The notes below the pieces were generated by a model. The model was not told where the DNA came from and made no database searches. It worked only from the letters and a program-made list of their open reading frames with translations. Shown piece after piece: positions 54,396 through 62,256 of a stretch of DNA of 64,000 nt. The stretch spans positions 868,001 to 932,000 of the forward strand of contig JANQOQ010000006.1 in the NCBI GenBank assembly GCA_028285755.1, written 5' to 3'. Source of the DNA: Puniceicoccaceae bacterium. GTDB taxonomy: Bacteria > Verrucomicrobiota > Verrucomicrobiia > Opitutales > JAFGAQ01. The translations under genes and the position numbers were made by a program. The stretch's first letter is position 1. Each line of letters starts with the position of its first letter.

Positions 54396-54705
54396 GGGGT
54401 TCCATCAATGGTTGCTGGGTTAGCTTCAAATACTTCCACTTCAAGTAATCACGCAAATAGGTCTTCGGCTTTCCAACCACCCATTTTAACAACACCACAG
54501 CAGTTGATACTGGGATAACGGATGCTAACAACAGGCTTGTCATCAGAGGCCAAGCGGCTTTACCGATCAATGCGGTAACCACCAAGAAGCCGAATATAAT
54601 TGAAGCAGTCATGATATAGACTTCCAGCCCCGTAAATCGCCAGACGCTCACGCCTTTTTCTTTCACTGCATTTACAGGGCTGAAACCTATTTTGGGCTCT
54701 TCCAT
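54373..54705 (-). CDS. VirB3/TrbD-like membrane protein
   Basis: A 110-residue protein with two adjacent membrane helices (IMTASIIFGFLVVTALIG, MTSLLLASVIPVSTAVVLL) and a basic C-terminus, the VirB3/TrbD layout, directly before the VirB4-like ATPase gene as in most T4SS loci. Confidence 0.75.
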   Translation of the reverse strand: MEEPKIGFSPVNAVKEKGVSVWRFTGLEVYIMTASIIFGFLVVTALIGKAAWPLMTSLLLASVIPVSTAVVLLKWVVGKPKTYLRDYLKWKYLKLTQQPLMEPLETEDEE

Positions 54706-54709
54706 AGGT

Positions 54710-55015
54710 CTAAAAGTTGATCACAGGGATATCCGTGCCAGCTACCTCGAAGAGCTCATACACGATCACTCCCGAAAGCGCGACGATACCGCTGCCGATA
54801 ATGCCATAACCCGCCGCAGCTACGTCACCCTGGCTGAATCGAATGCCTGAGTAGACAACTCCAATCACCGCAAGCATGAAGGCAATCAGGCGAAAAATGC
54901 CGATTACCTGACTAACGACTCCCGGAAGGCTGGCCTGTCCCAACAGAACAAAGCTTCCTGCGGTCGCTTCGAAGGAACCCAGCGCGATAAACATTTCTAG
55001 AATTTGTGTTATCAT
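54710..55015 (-). CDS. VirB2/TrbC-like pilin
   Basis: A 101-residue protein with two or three hydrophobic helices (SFVLLGQASLPGVV, IAFMLAVIGVVYSGIRF, YGIIGSGIVALSGVIVY), the pattern of a conjugative pilin. It is the first structural gene, four bases before the VirB3-like gene. The leader cleavage site is unclear. Confidence 0.72.
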   Translation of the reverse strand: MITQILEMFIALGSFEATAGSFVLLGQASLPGVVSQVIGIFRLIAFMLAVIGVVYSGIRFSQGDVAAAGYGIIGSGIVALSGVIVYELFEVAGTDIPVINF

Positions 55016-55038
55016 AATAGTCTTTGTTTATAAATAGT

Positions 55039-55060
55039 GGGAGCGGAGTATTCCGCTCCC
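55039..55060 (-). promoter_or_regulatory. Hairpin between the regulator gene and the T4SS operon
   Basis: GGGAGCGGA (55039-55047) pairs perfectly with TCCGCTCCC (55052-55060). Only a weak T-rich tail follows (CACTATTTAT), so it may attenuate transcription rather than end it. Confidence 0.5.
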
Positions 55061-55081
55061 ATCTATTCATGCGCTGAAGTC

Positions 55082-55738
55082 TTAGAGATTTCCTTCGAGA
55101 TAGCCCGTTCCTCGGAAATATGACTGGATTTCAGCTAGTCGCTTTGCCATGTTTTTTAGAATGCTTATGCGTAACTTTTTGTTGATACGTTTTGCTCTAT
55201 TTGCCTCCGACAGAAATCTCCTTCTCTGCGTATCTGTGAGATGAGGATATATTTCTACGGGCTTCATGGATTTTGTCTTCTGTATCATGCCCAATAAAAG
55301 TAGATGATCGCCTTCCAGGTCCCTACCCGCTTTCTGAAATAGCACATCCAGGTCTTTCTTAGCATCAATAGCCCGGCGTGCACTTCCACTTTGAGCAAAG
55401 CCGGATGAATACTCATCCACACTCAGGCTCAAATGTTCCAATTTCCCACCTCGTCTTTGGGCATATTTTCGCCGCCGGTAATCCTCTTTTTGTCTATTGA
55501 GGTGGCAGAAGAGCGATTGCTCATTAATCTGACCGAGCACTTTCTCAGCCCCGTTTTTCCGGATTTTGTGCATCAGGTCTGAAAAGACCTCCTCGCAGTC
55601 TTCATACGTGAAATCACTGCACTTGTTCTTGACGATACGGATGCAATTATCACGGTTACTCATCAGCCAATCATTGACTGATTCAGCGTTAATGTTGTTG
55701 TTTGATACGGTGTCATGCGGTTGCATGACGCCATACAA
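55082..55738 (-). CDS. Sigma-70-like DNA-binding regulator at the head of the T4SS operon
   Basis: A 218-residue protein whose first half follows a sigma region 2 layout (WLMSNRDNCIRIVKNKCSDF, YEDCEEVFSDLMHKIRK, LNRQKEDYRRRKYAQRRGGK, LSLSVDE). The second half is helical and very basic without a clear region 4. It precedes the pilin gene on the same strand with a hairpin between, so it is a candidate activator of transfer. The family assignment is tentative; ATG codons at 55738 and 55726 are possible. Confidence 0.45.
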   Translation of the reverse strand: MYGVMQPHDTVSNNNINAESVNDWLMSNRDNCIRIVKNKCSDFTYEDCEEVFSDLMHKIRKNGAEKVLGQINEQSLFCHLNRQKEDYRRRKYAQRRGGKLEHLSLSVDEYSSGFAQSGSARRAIDAKKDLDVLFQKAGRDLEGDHLLLLGMIQKTKSMKPVEIYPHLTDTQRRRFLSEANRAKRINKKLRISILKNMAKRLAEIQSYFRGTGYLEGNL

Positions 55739-55829
55739 AACCTTTTAAAATTCGTCAAAAATTCTGGGTAGATTCATCTCCTGACATATCTCCTAACGAA
55801 AGTTATCACCTTCTCACATAAGTTCTCAA

Positions 55830-56906
55830 ATGGCTCATTTACCTGACCTAAAACCTTACAATCAGAAGATCCTCGCTTTCGGAATCCAACTATCGGATAA
55901 GAACGAATTTTTGAATATCCGCACTTTGATAAAGGGACCTGCAGATGCTGGAGAAACTGCATTTTGGCCCACAATTCCGCAAAAGCTGGGTAAAGGAAAT
56001 TACAATGCAGGTCTTGCTGCTTTTGTCCTAGCATTAATCTACGCAAAAATTCTCCAATTAGACGGCAGATATACTGATGGTCACCGATTAACGATCTTCG
56101 ACGATGCAAGCCCCTCACCGGCAGAAACTTTATTGCCCATATTTGACATTAATCGCCACGAAACCGGATGGATCAAAAGTATTCTGGGTTTACCGGAAGA
56201 TATCGACCTCGCTGATCGACAGGGTTGGATCCATTTACTTTTCGACAAAAGTCGAGGTGATAAAGACCGAAATCACTACTTGGCGATTAAGCTGCCTTTC
56301 CCTGACATTCAGATTTACAAGCAAGCATATAGTCGAGCTGAAGTTACACGTCATCGACGGTTTTGCGCTACTGAAGTGGGTCTGAAATCCATTAAGGAAG
56401 CTGCCAAATATCTGGTAAATACCAAAGCGTATTGGGAGGGCTACGAAGTGCCTCGAAGTATCCTTTCCGCTGTAGATAACTCTCAACCATCAACAGAGTC
56501 TCGTAAAGATGATGAAAATCAAATTGATTCGAAAAGGGTTAGGATAAATCGGGCGATGCAAGAAATCAAAGAGTGTCTGATCGATAGTGGCCAATCATCT
56601 TCAGTTTTTCTGGATAAAAACAAATTCGAATTCCAGGTTAAAAACGGCAATATAACCACCACTCATTCTATTGAGTACGAGAATGCTGATGACTTGCAGA
56701 AATTCATCCTCAAGCATTCAGCCTTCGAATTCAAAACTCTCTATGCATTCGAGCGACCTTTGTACTCAGACTTCATTCCAATTTCTATCGTAAACTTCAT
56801 AGCCTTATGTGAAAGGTATCAGATTTTGCCTACGGAGCTACTTTCTGAAACTGATAATCATTGGGCTGACATAAAATCAATTGAAGTCCAGCATCTCGGT
56901 AGCTAA
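55830..56906 (+). CDS. Hypothetical cargo protein (358 aa), first gene of a two-gene unit
   Basis: No family is recognised. A soluble protein with no signal or membrane segment. Recognisable stretches are TAFWPTIPQKLGKGNYNAG, GWIHLLFDKSRGDKDRNHY and EFKTLYAFERPLYSDFIPIS. It is divergent from the regulator gene and followed after 12 bases by a predicted metallopeptidase gene. Its place at the element end beside excisionase and integrase is the usual location for accessory cargo. Confidence 0.55.
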   Translation: MAHLPDLKPYNQKILAFGIQLSDKNEFLNIRTLIKGPADAGETAFWPTIPQKLGKGNYNAGLAAFVLALIYAKILQLDGRYTDGHRLTIFDDASPSPAETLLPIFDINRHETGWIKSILGLPEDIDLADRQGWIHLLFDKSRGDKDRNHYLAIKLPFPDIQIYKQAYSRAEVTRHRRFCATEVGLKSIKEAAKYLVNTKAYWEGYEVPRSILSAVDNSQPSTESRKDDENQIDSKRVRINRAMQEIKECLIDSGQSSSVFLDKNKFEFQVKNGNITTTHSIEYENADDLQKFILKHSAFEFKTLYAFERPLYSDFIPISIVNFIALCERYQILPTELLSETDNHWADIKSIEVQHLGS

Positions 56907-56918
56907 CGCTTCAGTCTT

Positions 56919-58298
56919 GTGAATTCTCCGAAGTCAGCTCCGAACAACTTCTGCGAATCTGTCAGAGATCTTGTCAGCAAATACCAGAAGGATAGCTATG
57001 CGCTCTATGGCAAAGATGCTAAAGATATTCAGGAAGAATCCATAAAGCATTATCAAAAGTACCTGCAAAATAATCAGCTACCAGATTTCTACTCACTACC
57101 AGCTATAGAGAGTCTGACAGAAGGTTTCTCCATCACAGACTATCAGGATATCACCATCATCGGTGAAATTGCCCAACACTGGTCATCTGTTGTTGAAATT
57201 GCTCAAAAGCTTTTTCCTGATCGATTTGATGAAAGACCCGATATCTTACTCGCATCCGTTCCACAACGCTTTCTCAACGGTCAGGCATTCAGGGATCAAG
57301 AAGGCCAGTATGCTGTAGTCCTCTATGAAGGCTTGCGATACCTGCCAGGTTTTATTGCCGAGCAGACCTTAAAATTCTTTTTCTATTTCGATAAGGATGG
57401 TGACCTCAAGCAGCACGAATCTTTTGCTGAAATTGCCAATGAGGTAAATATTTCATCGAAACTAAGATTGGGTGGAAGCCTGCTTGAGGTGATTCATTAT
57501 CACCTGACTTCACCCTACATTCTGCATCAGACAGAATCATACGGCATCGAAGCCATTGAGCACAAAAAGTCTTTATTCAAACTAGGCTTCAAGTTCTTCA
57601 TCAACGCCCATGAATTCAGTCACTGCATGAATGATCATTGCAACCCAGCGAGTACGAAGCAGAGGTTACACGAAGATCTTAATCACGCAATGGAAACAGT
57701 AAAGAGTGCCTTACCTGATACCAATATTACCGAAGAGCAAATCGAGCATTTCCGCACGAGGCAATATTCGGAATCCATTGCGGACTGCGAAGCCCTGCTC
57801 ATGCTCATGACTTTCGCCAAGCTAGGTTTCGAGAAATCAGAGTGGGACTTTTTGATTATGGGAGGATTAGCATTTTTCTGGTATGTCGAACTTCACGAAC
57901 GCATTGCCCGCACTTTGAAATTTGGACTTAGCTGGCAGGACGAGCCTCCATACAAAATGGATTTCAGCATCCAAAATTTGCTCTTCCGAAAATCTCACCC
58001 AGCTCCGCTATCCAGATTTATTGAGGCCAAAAAGGTATCCAATCTTATCCTCTCCGAGGACACCCCCGCGAAATTCTATATACTGGATGATGACTGGAAG
58101 AAGGCTTCAGACGTGTGGAAGGGCCTAAGCAAAATTTACGAAACGATTTGGTCAGCAGATCACGAATACCTAAATTCTTTACGAAAAACCCAAGAAATCG
58201 ATAAAAGCTGGAGACCCACCCTCGATATCAAAACATCTCACGCATTATCAGATGACCTAGATACTTGTTTCTATAATAATGCGGAGATCTATCAGTAG
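56919..58298 (+). CDS. Predicted zinc metallopeptidase (HExxH) cargo protein, 459 aa
   Basis: Zincin-like protein of unknown family: INAHEFSHCMNDHCNPA at about 222-238, and YSESIADCEALLML about 50 residues later with the third ligand. No signal peptide. The GTG start at 56919 lies 12 bases behind the preceding stop. The motif layout is shared with the protein at 41885 (HEFTHAVNGH, EISADF), although the two are otherwise clearly different. It is probably co-expressed with the 358-residue protein. Confidence 0.65.
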   Translation: MNSPKSAPNNFCESVRDLVSKYQKDSYALYGKDAKDIQEESIKHYQKYLQNNQLPDFYSLPAIESLTEGFSITDYQDITIIGEIAQHWSSVVEIAQKLFPDRFDERPDILLASVPQRFLNGQAFRDQEGQYAVVLYEGLRYLPGFIAEQTLKFFFYFDKDGDLKQHESFAEIANEVNISSKLRLGGSLLEVIHYHLTSPYILHQTESYGIEAIEHKKSLFKLGFKFFINAHEFSHCMNDHCNPASTKQRLHEDLNHAMETVKSALPDTNITEEQIEHFRTRQYSESIADCEALLMLMTFAKLGFEKSEWDFLIMGGLAFFWYVELHERIARTLKFGLSWQDEPPYKMDFSIQNLLFRKSHPAPLSRFIEAKKVSNLILSEDTPAKFYILDDDWKKASDVWKGLSKIYETIWSADHEYLNSLRKTQEIDKSWRPTLDIKTSHALSDDLDTCFYNNAEIYQ

Positions 58299-58366
58299 AA
58301 TCATAGCAAACACACACAGAATCCCCTAATTCAGCTGCGCATAATGAAAGTAATTACTTATTCATT

Positions 58367-58540
58367 ATGAAGCAAACAAGACTTATGACCAAGAAGGAAC
58401 TCGCTGATTATTTAGCGGTTTCGGAGCGAACCATTGATCGCCTGGTTGCATCTAACCAAATCCAGAAAATCAAAGTTTTAGGGGCAACCCGCTTCCGTTT
58501 AAAGGACGTAGAAAATTTCATAGAAGCGCAGTCAAATTGA
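58367..58540 (+). CDS. xis: Excisionase (HTH-17 type), 57 aa
   Basis: A short DNA-binding protein with the classic excisionase pattern: MTKKELADYLAVSERTIDRL, then IKVLGATRFRLKDVENFI. It would direct excision together with the integrase 38 bases downstream. An inverted repeat (CATAATGAA/TTCATTATG) overlaps the start codon and may be autoregulatory. Confidence 0.8.
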   Translation: MKQTRLMTKKELADYLAVSERTIDRLVASNQIQKIKVLGATRFRLKDVENFIEAQSN

Positions 58541-58577
58541 CTTTACGTAAGACTATAAAAATATACATTTGTTTACT

Positions 58578-59891
58578 ATGAGGGTTTTTAAAAGAAAACG
58601 AAAAGTTAAAGGTAAAACAATTCCATCAGCTGATTACCACGGTGCGTATAAGCTTCACTGGATGCCCTCAGAAAAGTCTGTAAAACTCAAGACTTCTGAT
58701 AAGACTATTGCCTTCAAAAGATTGAAAGAATATTGCCGCGTCAAAGAACTTGAAAGAGAAGGATTACCAATACCAGAGACCTTGTATGGAGCTCCCTCCT
58801 TACAGCTTCTAAGTATACTGGAAGACTATGAAAAGTCTCTTGCAGGTGGTAAGGCATCCGAGCAGCACTGTAACGATACCGTATTTAGGATTAAGCGAAT
58901 ATTGAATGACTGTAATTGGAACGCGGTAACCGATATTAACCCCTTTGAGTTTGAGAAGTGGCGCGCGGCCAACCCAAAGTCGCAAAAATCTGGCAAACCC
59001 ATGTCAGTAAAAACCATTAATGAGTATCTCAATTCTATGCGGGCGTTCATCAATTGGATGATCAAAATGGGCATTATGACCTCCAACCCTCTTCAATACG
59101 TTGACAGACTGGATACGCGAGGAAAAGAAACGAAAAAGCGAAGGGCTTGGACTGATGAGGAGCTGAGGAAATTTCTACAAAGTGATATCTACTACAAGGA
59201 TGCTATTTTCATTCTAGCAAGAACCGGACTCAGAAAGAATGAACTCCAAAAGCTGACCAAAGGGGACATACGGTTCTTTGATGAAAACTGCTTTATTACA
59301 ATCCGCTCTGTAACGACAAAAAATAAGACAGAGGTTGAATTGCCAGTGCTTCCTGAGGTAGCGAAAATCATACAAGTTTTATATATTCAAGCTCAACACG
59401 CGGATGATCCTATTTTGCCCTACAGGCTCCCTAAAGCGTCAAAGCTTGCAAAGGATTTAGAATCATTGGGAATTGAATATCACAACAATCACGGTGATTT
59501 GGATTTCCATTCATTGAGGCATACCTTTGCTACCTATCTCACAGTCAACGGTGTCCACTCAAAAGTTGTCCAAGACTTGATTCGACATAGCGATGCAAAT
59601 TTGACTGCAAAGAGATACACCGACGCTTCCAAGATTCAATACACCAGTATACTCAAAGAATTGCCTGAAACCAATTTGACCGAAAATTTGACTGATTTGA
59701 CTGACTTTTCGGGTCTTGAGGAGTCTTTTGCTGACGGAAAGTTCTTGAGAATACCACTTCCGCAAAGCGTTGATGGTAAGAAAGATAGCCTCGATCAGTC
59801 GGAGCCTGACGTGGTGGGGGTCATTGTGCGGGATGGTGGGAGATACTGGAATCGAACCAGTGACCTCATGCGTGTCATGCATGCGCTCTAA
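58578..59891 (+). CDS. int: Tyrosine integrase of the tRNA-Val site
   Basis: Site-specific integrase of about 437 residues; the ATG at 58578 is preferred to a TTG nine bases earlier. It has a core-binding domain (about 70-165) and a catalytic domain with Arg in RTGLRKNEL, Lys in TTKNKTEV, HSLRHTFATYL, RHSDANLTAKRYTDA with the nucleophilic Tyr. The last 17 codons (WNRTSDLMRVMHAL at the end) run through the tRNA-Val gene on the opposite strand, a known feature of integrases whose attachment site lies at their 3' end. It marks the right end of the element. Confidence 0.92.
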   Translation: MRVFKRKRKVKGKTIPSADYHGAYKLHWMPSEKSVKLKTSDKTIAFKRLKEYCRVKELEREGLPIPETLYGAPSLQLLSILEDYEKSLAGGKASEQHCNDTVFRIKRILNDCNWNAVTDINPFEFEKWRAANPKSQKSGKPMSVKTINEYLNSMRAFINWMIKMGIMTSNPLQYVDRLDTRGKETKKRRAWTDEELRKFLQSDIYYKDAIFILARTGLRKNELQKLTKGDIRFFDENCFITIRSVTTKNKTEVELPVLPEVAKIIQVLYIQAQHADDPILPYRLPKASKLAKDLESLGIEYHNNHGDLDFHSLRHTFATYLTVNGVHSKVVQDLIRHSDANLTAKRYTDASKIQYTSILKELPETNLTENLTDLTDFSGLEESFADGKFLRIPLPQSVDGKKDSLDQSEPDVVGVIVRDGGRYWNRTSDLMRVMHAL

Positions 59892-59910
59892 CCAACTGAG
59901 CTAATCCCCC
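59834..59910 (-). tRNA. tRNA-Val (anticodon GAC), intact, with encoded CCA
   Basis: A 77-base cloverleaf on the minus strand: acceptor GGGGGAT/ATCTCCC (one G-T pair), D-arm GCTC/GAGC, anticodon stem CATGC/GCATG with loop ATGACAC (GAC), T-arm ACTGG TTCGATT CCAGT, A73 and CCA. The 3' end points into the element, so it is the right attachment site. Confidence 0.93.
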
Positions 59911-59998
59911 ATACATGGAGAATTGATTACCATGAGTAATTCACCACTTCAGGTCAAGCGATTTGCTGTGTTCCTGAGCAGCTTCTATCTGAAGCCTG

Positions 59999-62248
59999 TT
60001 AGTTAAAGCTACTCGGTATCAGTTCGCTTTCCTCACGGCTAATATTGGTTTCCACATCCAGGAAGCGCCTTGGATTTTGCGTCCCTGCAACATGACGATA
60101 CCGGGTGCCACTGTTAAGCTCTATCAGTGTAGGATAGAGGGTATCGGATGTTTCAAACCAAAGATCACTTTCGGAGAAATTGATGTAGAACTTGGAATAA
60201 TTCAGGCCCATAATAAACACTTCGCCCAGTTCGTCATGGGTTATCGTACCACTGGCTTCGCTGGGGGATGTAAATGTACCGAACCAGGGTAATGTCTTTT
60301 GACCGTCTGCAGCTCCCGTGTATCCCTGCCAAAATGTAGGGTTGCGCTCAAATGTTGCTGCTACGGTGTAATCCCCGATAGTCGCATCATCGGTTCCCTT
60401 TATGCGCACATAATAAGTCCCGTTGTCTAAGAGCTGAGAGATACTGAAATTCTCACCTTCACCCGAATTTTGGTCATCTGCTATCGGCACGAAGTCTTCA
60501 TTGTATAAGACAGCGTATGTATCTGTAGTTCCCGAACTGGCAATCGTTACAATGCCGGGAGAACCGACCGTTATGCGACGGATATCAATTTCTCCACCGC
60601 TGTCGATCGCCTCATTATAAACCTTATTATAGCGTGTAAAGTCCGCCAATTTAAAGAAGTCATCAACATTGAGATTTTCGACGACAGGTCCAAGCAAATC
60701 AGGAATAAACCAGTTTTGTAACTCGTAATTGCCCACGGCAACCCCCTCGCTTCCTATTAACTCGATATAATAGGTACCGGCTGGTAAATCCGCTTCCAGA
60801 AAAGGATTAAATCCCGCCCCCGAATCATCATCAAAGTCTATGAGGAACTGTATTGCATCCTGAGCCAACGGAAACGTAGCCCCCTCATTAGGTACGAGCA
60901 ATCGCGCAAAAAGATCAAATTCGCTACGAAATCGGGCAAAAAAGCGACCGGGCTCTGTGACCACAAAACGGAAGTAATCCGCAGCCACATCACGCGACAA
61001 ACTCGCAGTCACTGTAGTATTGAGGTTTAAATCAATAGGTACGAATACCCCCAGGCCAAAATCGGCATCACCACTGAGATCCCTGGATCTGTCGAGCAAT
61101 GAGAGGGTGTAACCGTCTGCAGTCTGTCCGGATGTATTGGAGATACGCGCATAAAAAGTACCGGGTAAACTAAAATCAACATTGGCGATCTGCCCGTTTT
61201 CGACAGACAAATCCAGTAGAACCTCTCCACTGGTGCTAAGCATTTCCAGATACAAGGCGACCCCGGTTCTATTGAGAAAATACAGAGTATTTTGGTTATT
61301 CCCCGTAGCTATATCTACCCGATAATAATCAATATCCCCGGATGGAAAAATTGAACCAATCTCTGATCGTTCTGGGCTGACTGTCTCAGCATCAATCAGA
61401 GTGCGGTTCACATCATCAATACTTGCATTATAGATGCTGTTGGCTTTTACGGTTGAAGGGCCCTCAGTGGTTCCATTTATCATGGCGGCGACAATATCAT
61501 CGATCCCGACTGCCGTAGCATTGCCGAATAGCCCCAAACCTCCTACCAGGATTCCAATCTGTTGCCACTTGTTATCAATAAAACCAAATATGGGACCTCC
61601 ACTGTTGCCTCCGGCTGTCTTTAGATTATTCCCTGCATAAGCGCGTAGCGGCTGCTGTGCTTCACCCTGAACTTGCTCCAGCGAAAAGAGCCGGTTTGCA
61701 GGTTCTCCCCTGCCGGTGGCATGCATTCGATTAATTCTGTAGTCATAAAAATCATAAAGAGCAGCAGGATAGCCGACTACCATTTTGTAGCTCTCCGCTC
61801 CCATCTGATTAACAGCAACCGTTGCAGCTGACCCAGTGATGATGTCTGCCAGAAATTGAAGAATGTAGACATCTTTATCAAAGGCTTCTAAAGAGGATCT
61901 ACCTGATGACTGATCATCTACGAGGCTGGCATAATCCTCGAAAAAGACGAAACTTCGTGCCTCATTTCCGGGTTGAGTAGTCGTGCGTGGATTGCGCTTC
62001 CACGACCATGTATAGGGTTGTGTGGTCCAGCGTGAGAAATCAGCATCATAAAATACATGGGCTGCGGTTAACACCGTGCGCGGGCCTACCGCACTTCCGC
62101 TGCCTCGCCAACCATCCGAATTTTCAACCACCCCTACCGTACTGTAGGGATATTTATTGTAAGCACTATCCGGAAGTGGTTTGGTTTCACGCGCTTGCAA
62201 CGATAAAGCAAACGCTGATATAATGAGGGAGAGGAAGATTTTGTTCAT
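59999..62248 (-). CDS. Secreted S1-like serine protease with C-terminal PPC-type domains
   Basis: Exported trypsin-like protease, 749 residues. Signal peptide to about residue 19 (FALSLQA). Catalytic triad candidates: His in VLTAAHVF, Asp in FDKDVYILQF, Ser in TAGGNSGGPIFGF. Behind the protease domain are repeated beta-type modules of the bacterial pre-peptidase C-terminal kind (GDIDYYRVDIATGN, DYFRFVVTEPGRFFARF, AGTYYIELIGS, NGTYYVRIKGTDD), and a final domain with WQGYTGAADGQKTLPWFGTF. It lies outside the conjugative element. It follows a close paralogue by eight bases. Confidence 0.82.
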   Translation of the reverse strand: MNKIFLSLIISAFALSLQARETKPLPDSAYNKYPYSTVGVVENSDGWRGSGSAVGPRTVLTAAHVFYDADFSRWTTQPYTWSWKRNPRTTTQPGNEARSFVFFEDYASLVDDQSSGRSSLEAFDKDVYILQFLADIITGSAATVAVNQMGAESYKMVVGYPAALYDFYDYRINRMHATGRGEPANRLFSLEQVQGEAQQPLRAYAGNNLKTAGGNSGGPIFGFIDNKWQQIGILVGGLGLFGNATAVGIDDIVAAMINGTTEGPSTVKANSIYNASIDDVNRTLIDAETVSPERSEIGSIFPSGDIDYYRVDIATGNNQNTLYFLNRTGVALYLEMLSTSGEVLLDLSVENGQIANVDFSLPGTFYARISNTSGQTADGYTLSLLDRSRDLSGDADFGLGVFVPIDLNLNTTVTASLSRDVAADYFRFVVTEPGRFFARFRSEFDLFARLLVPNEGATFPLAQDAIQFLIDFDDDSGAGFNPFLEADLPAGTYYIELIGSEGVAVGNYELQNWFIPDLLGPVVENLNVDDFFKLADFTRYNKVYNEAIDSGGEIDIRRITVGSPGIVTIASSGTTDTYAVLYNEDFVPIADDQNSGEGENFSISQLLDNGTYYVRIKGTDDATIGDYTVAATFERNPTFWQGYTGAADGQKTLPWFGTFTSPSEASGTITHDELGEVFIMGLNYSKFYINFSESDLWFETSDTLYPTLIELNSGTRYRHVAGTQNPRRFLDVETNISREESELIPSSFN

Positions 62249-62256
62249 ACTATCTA

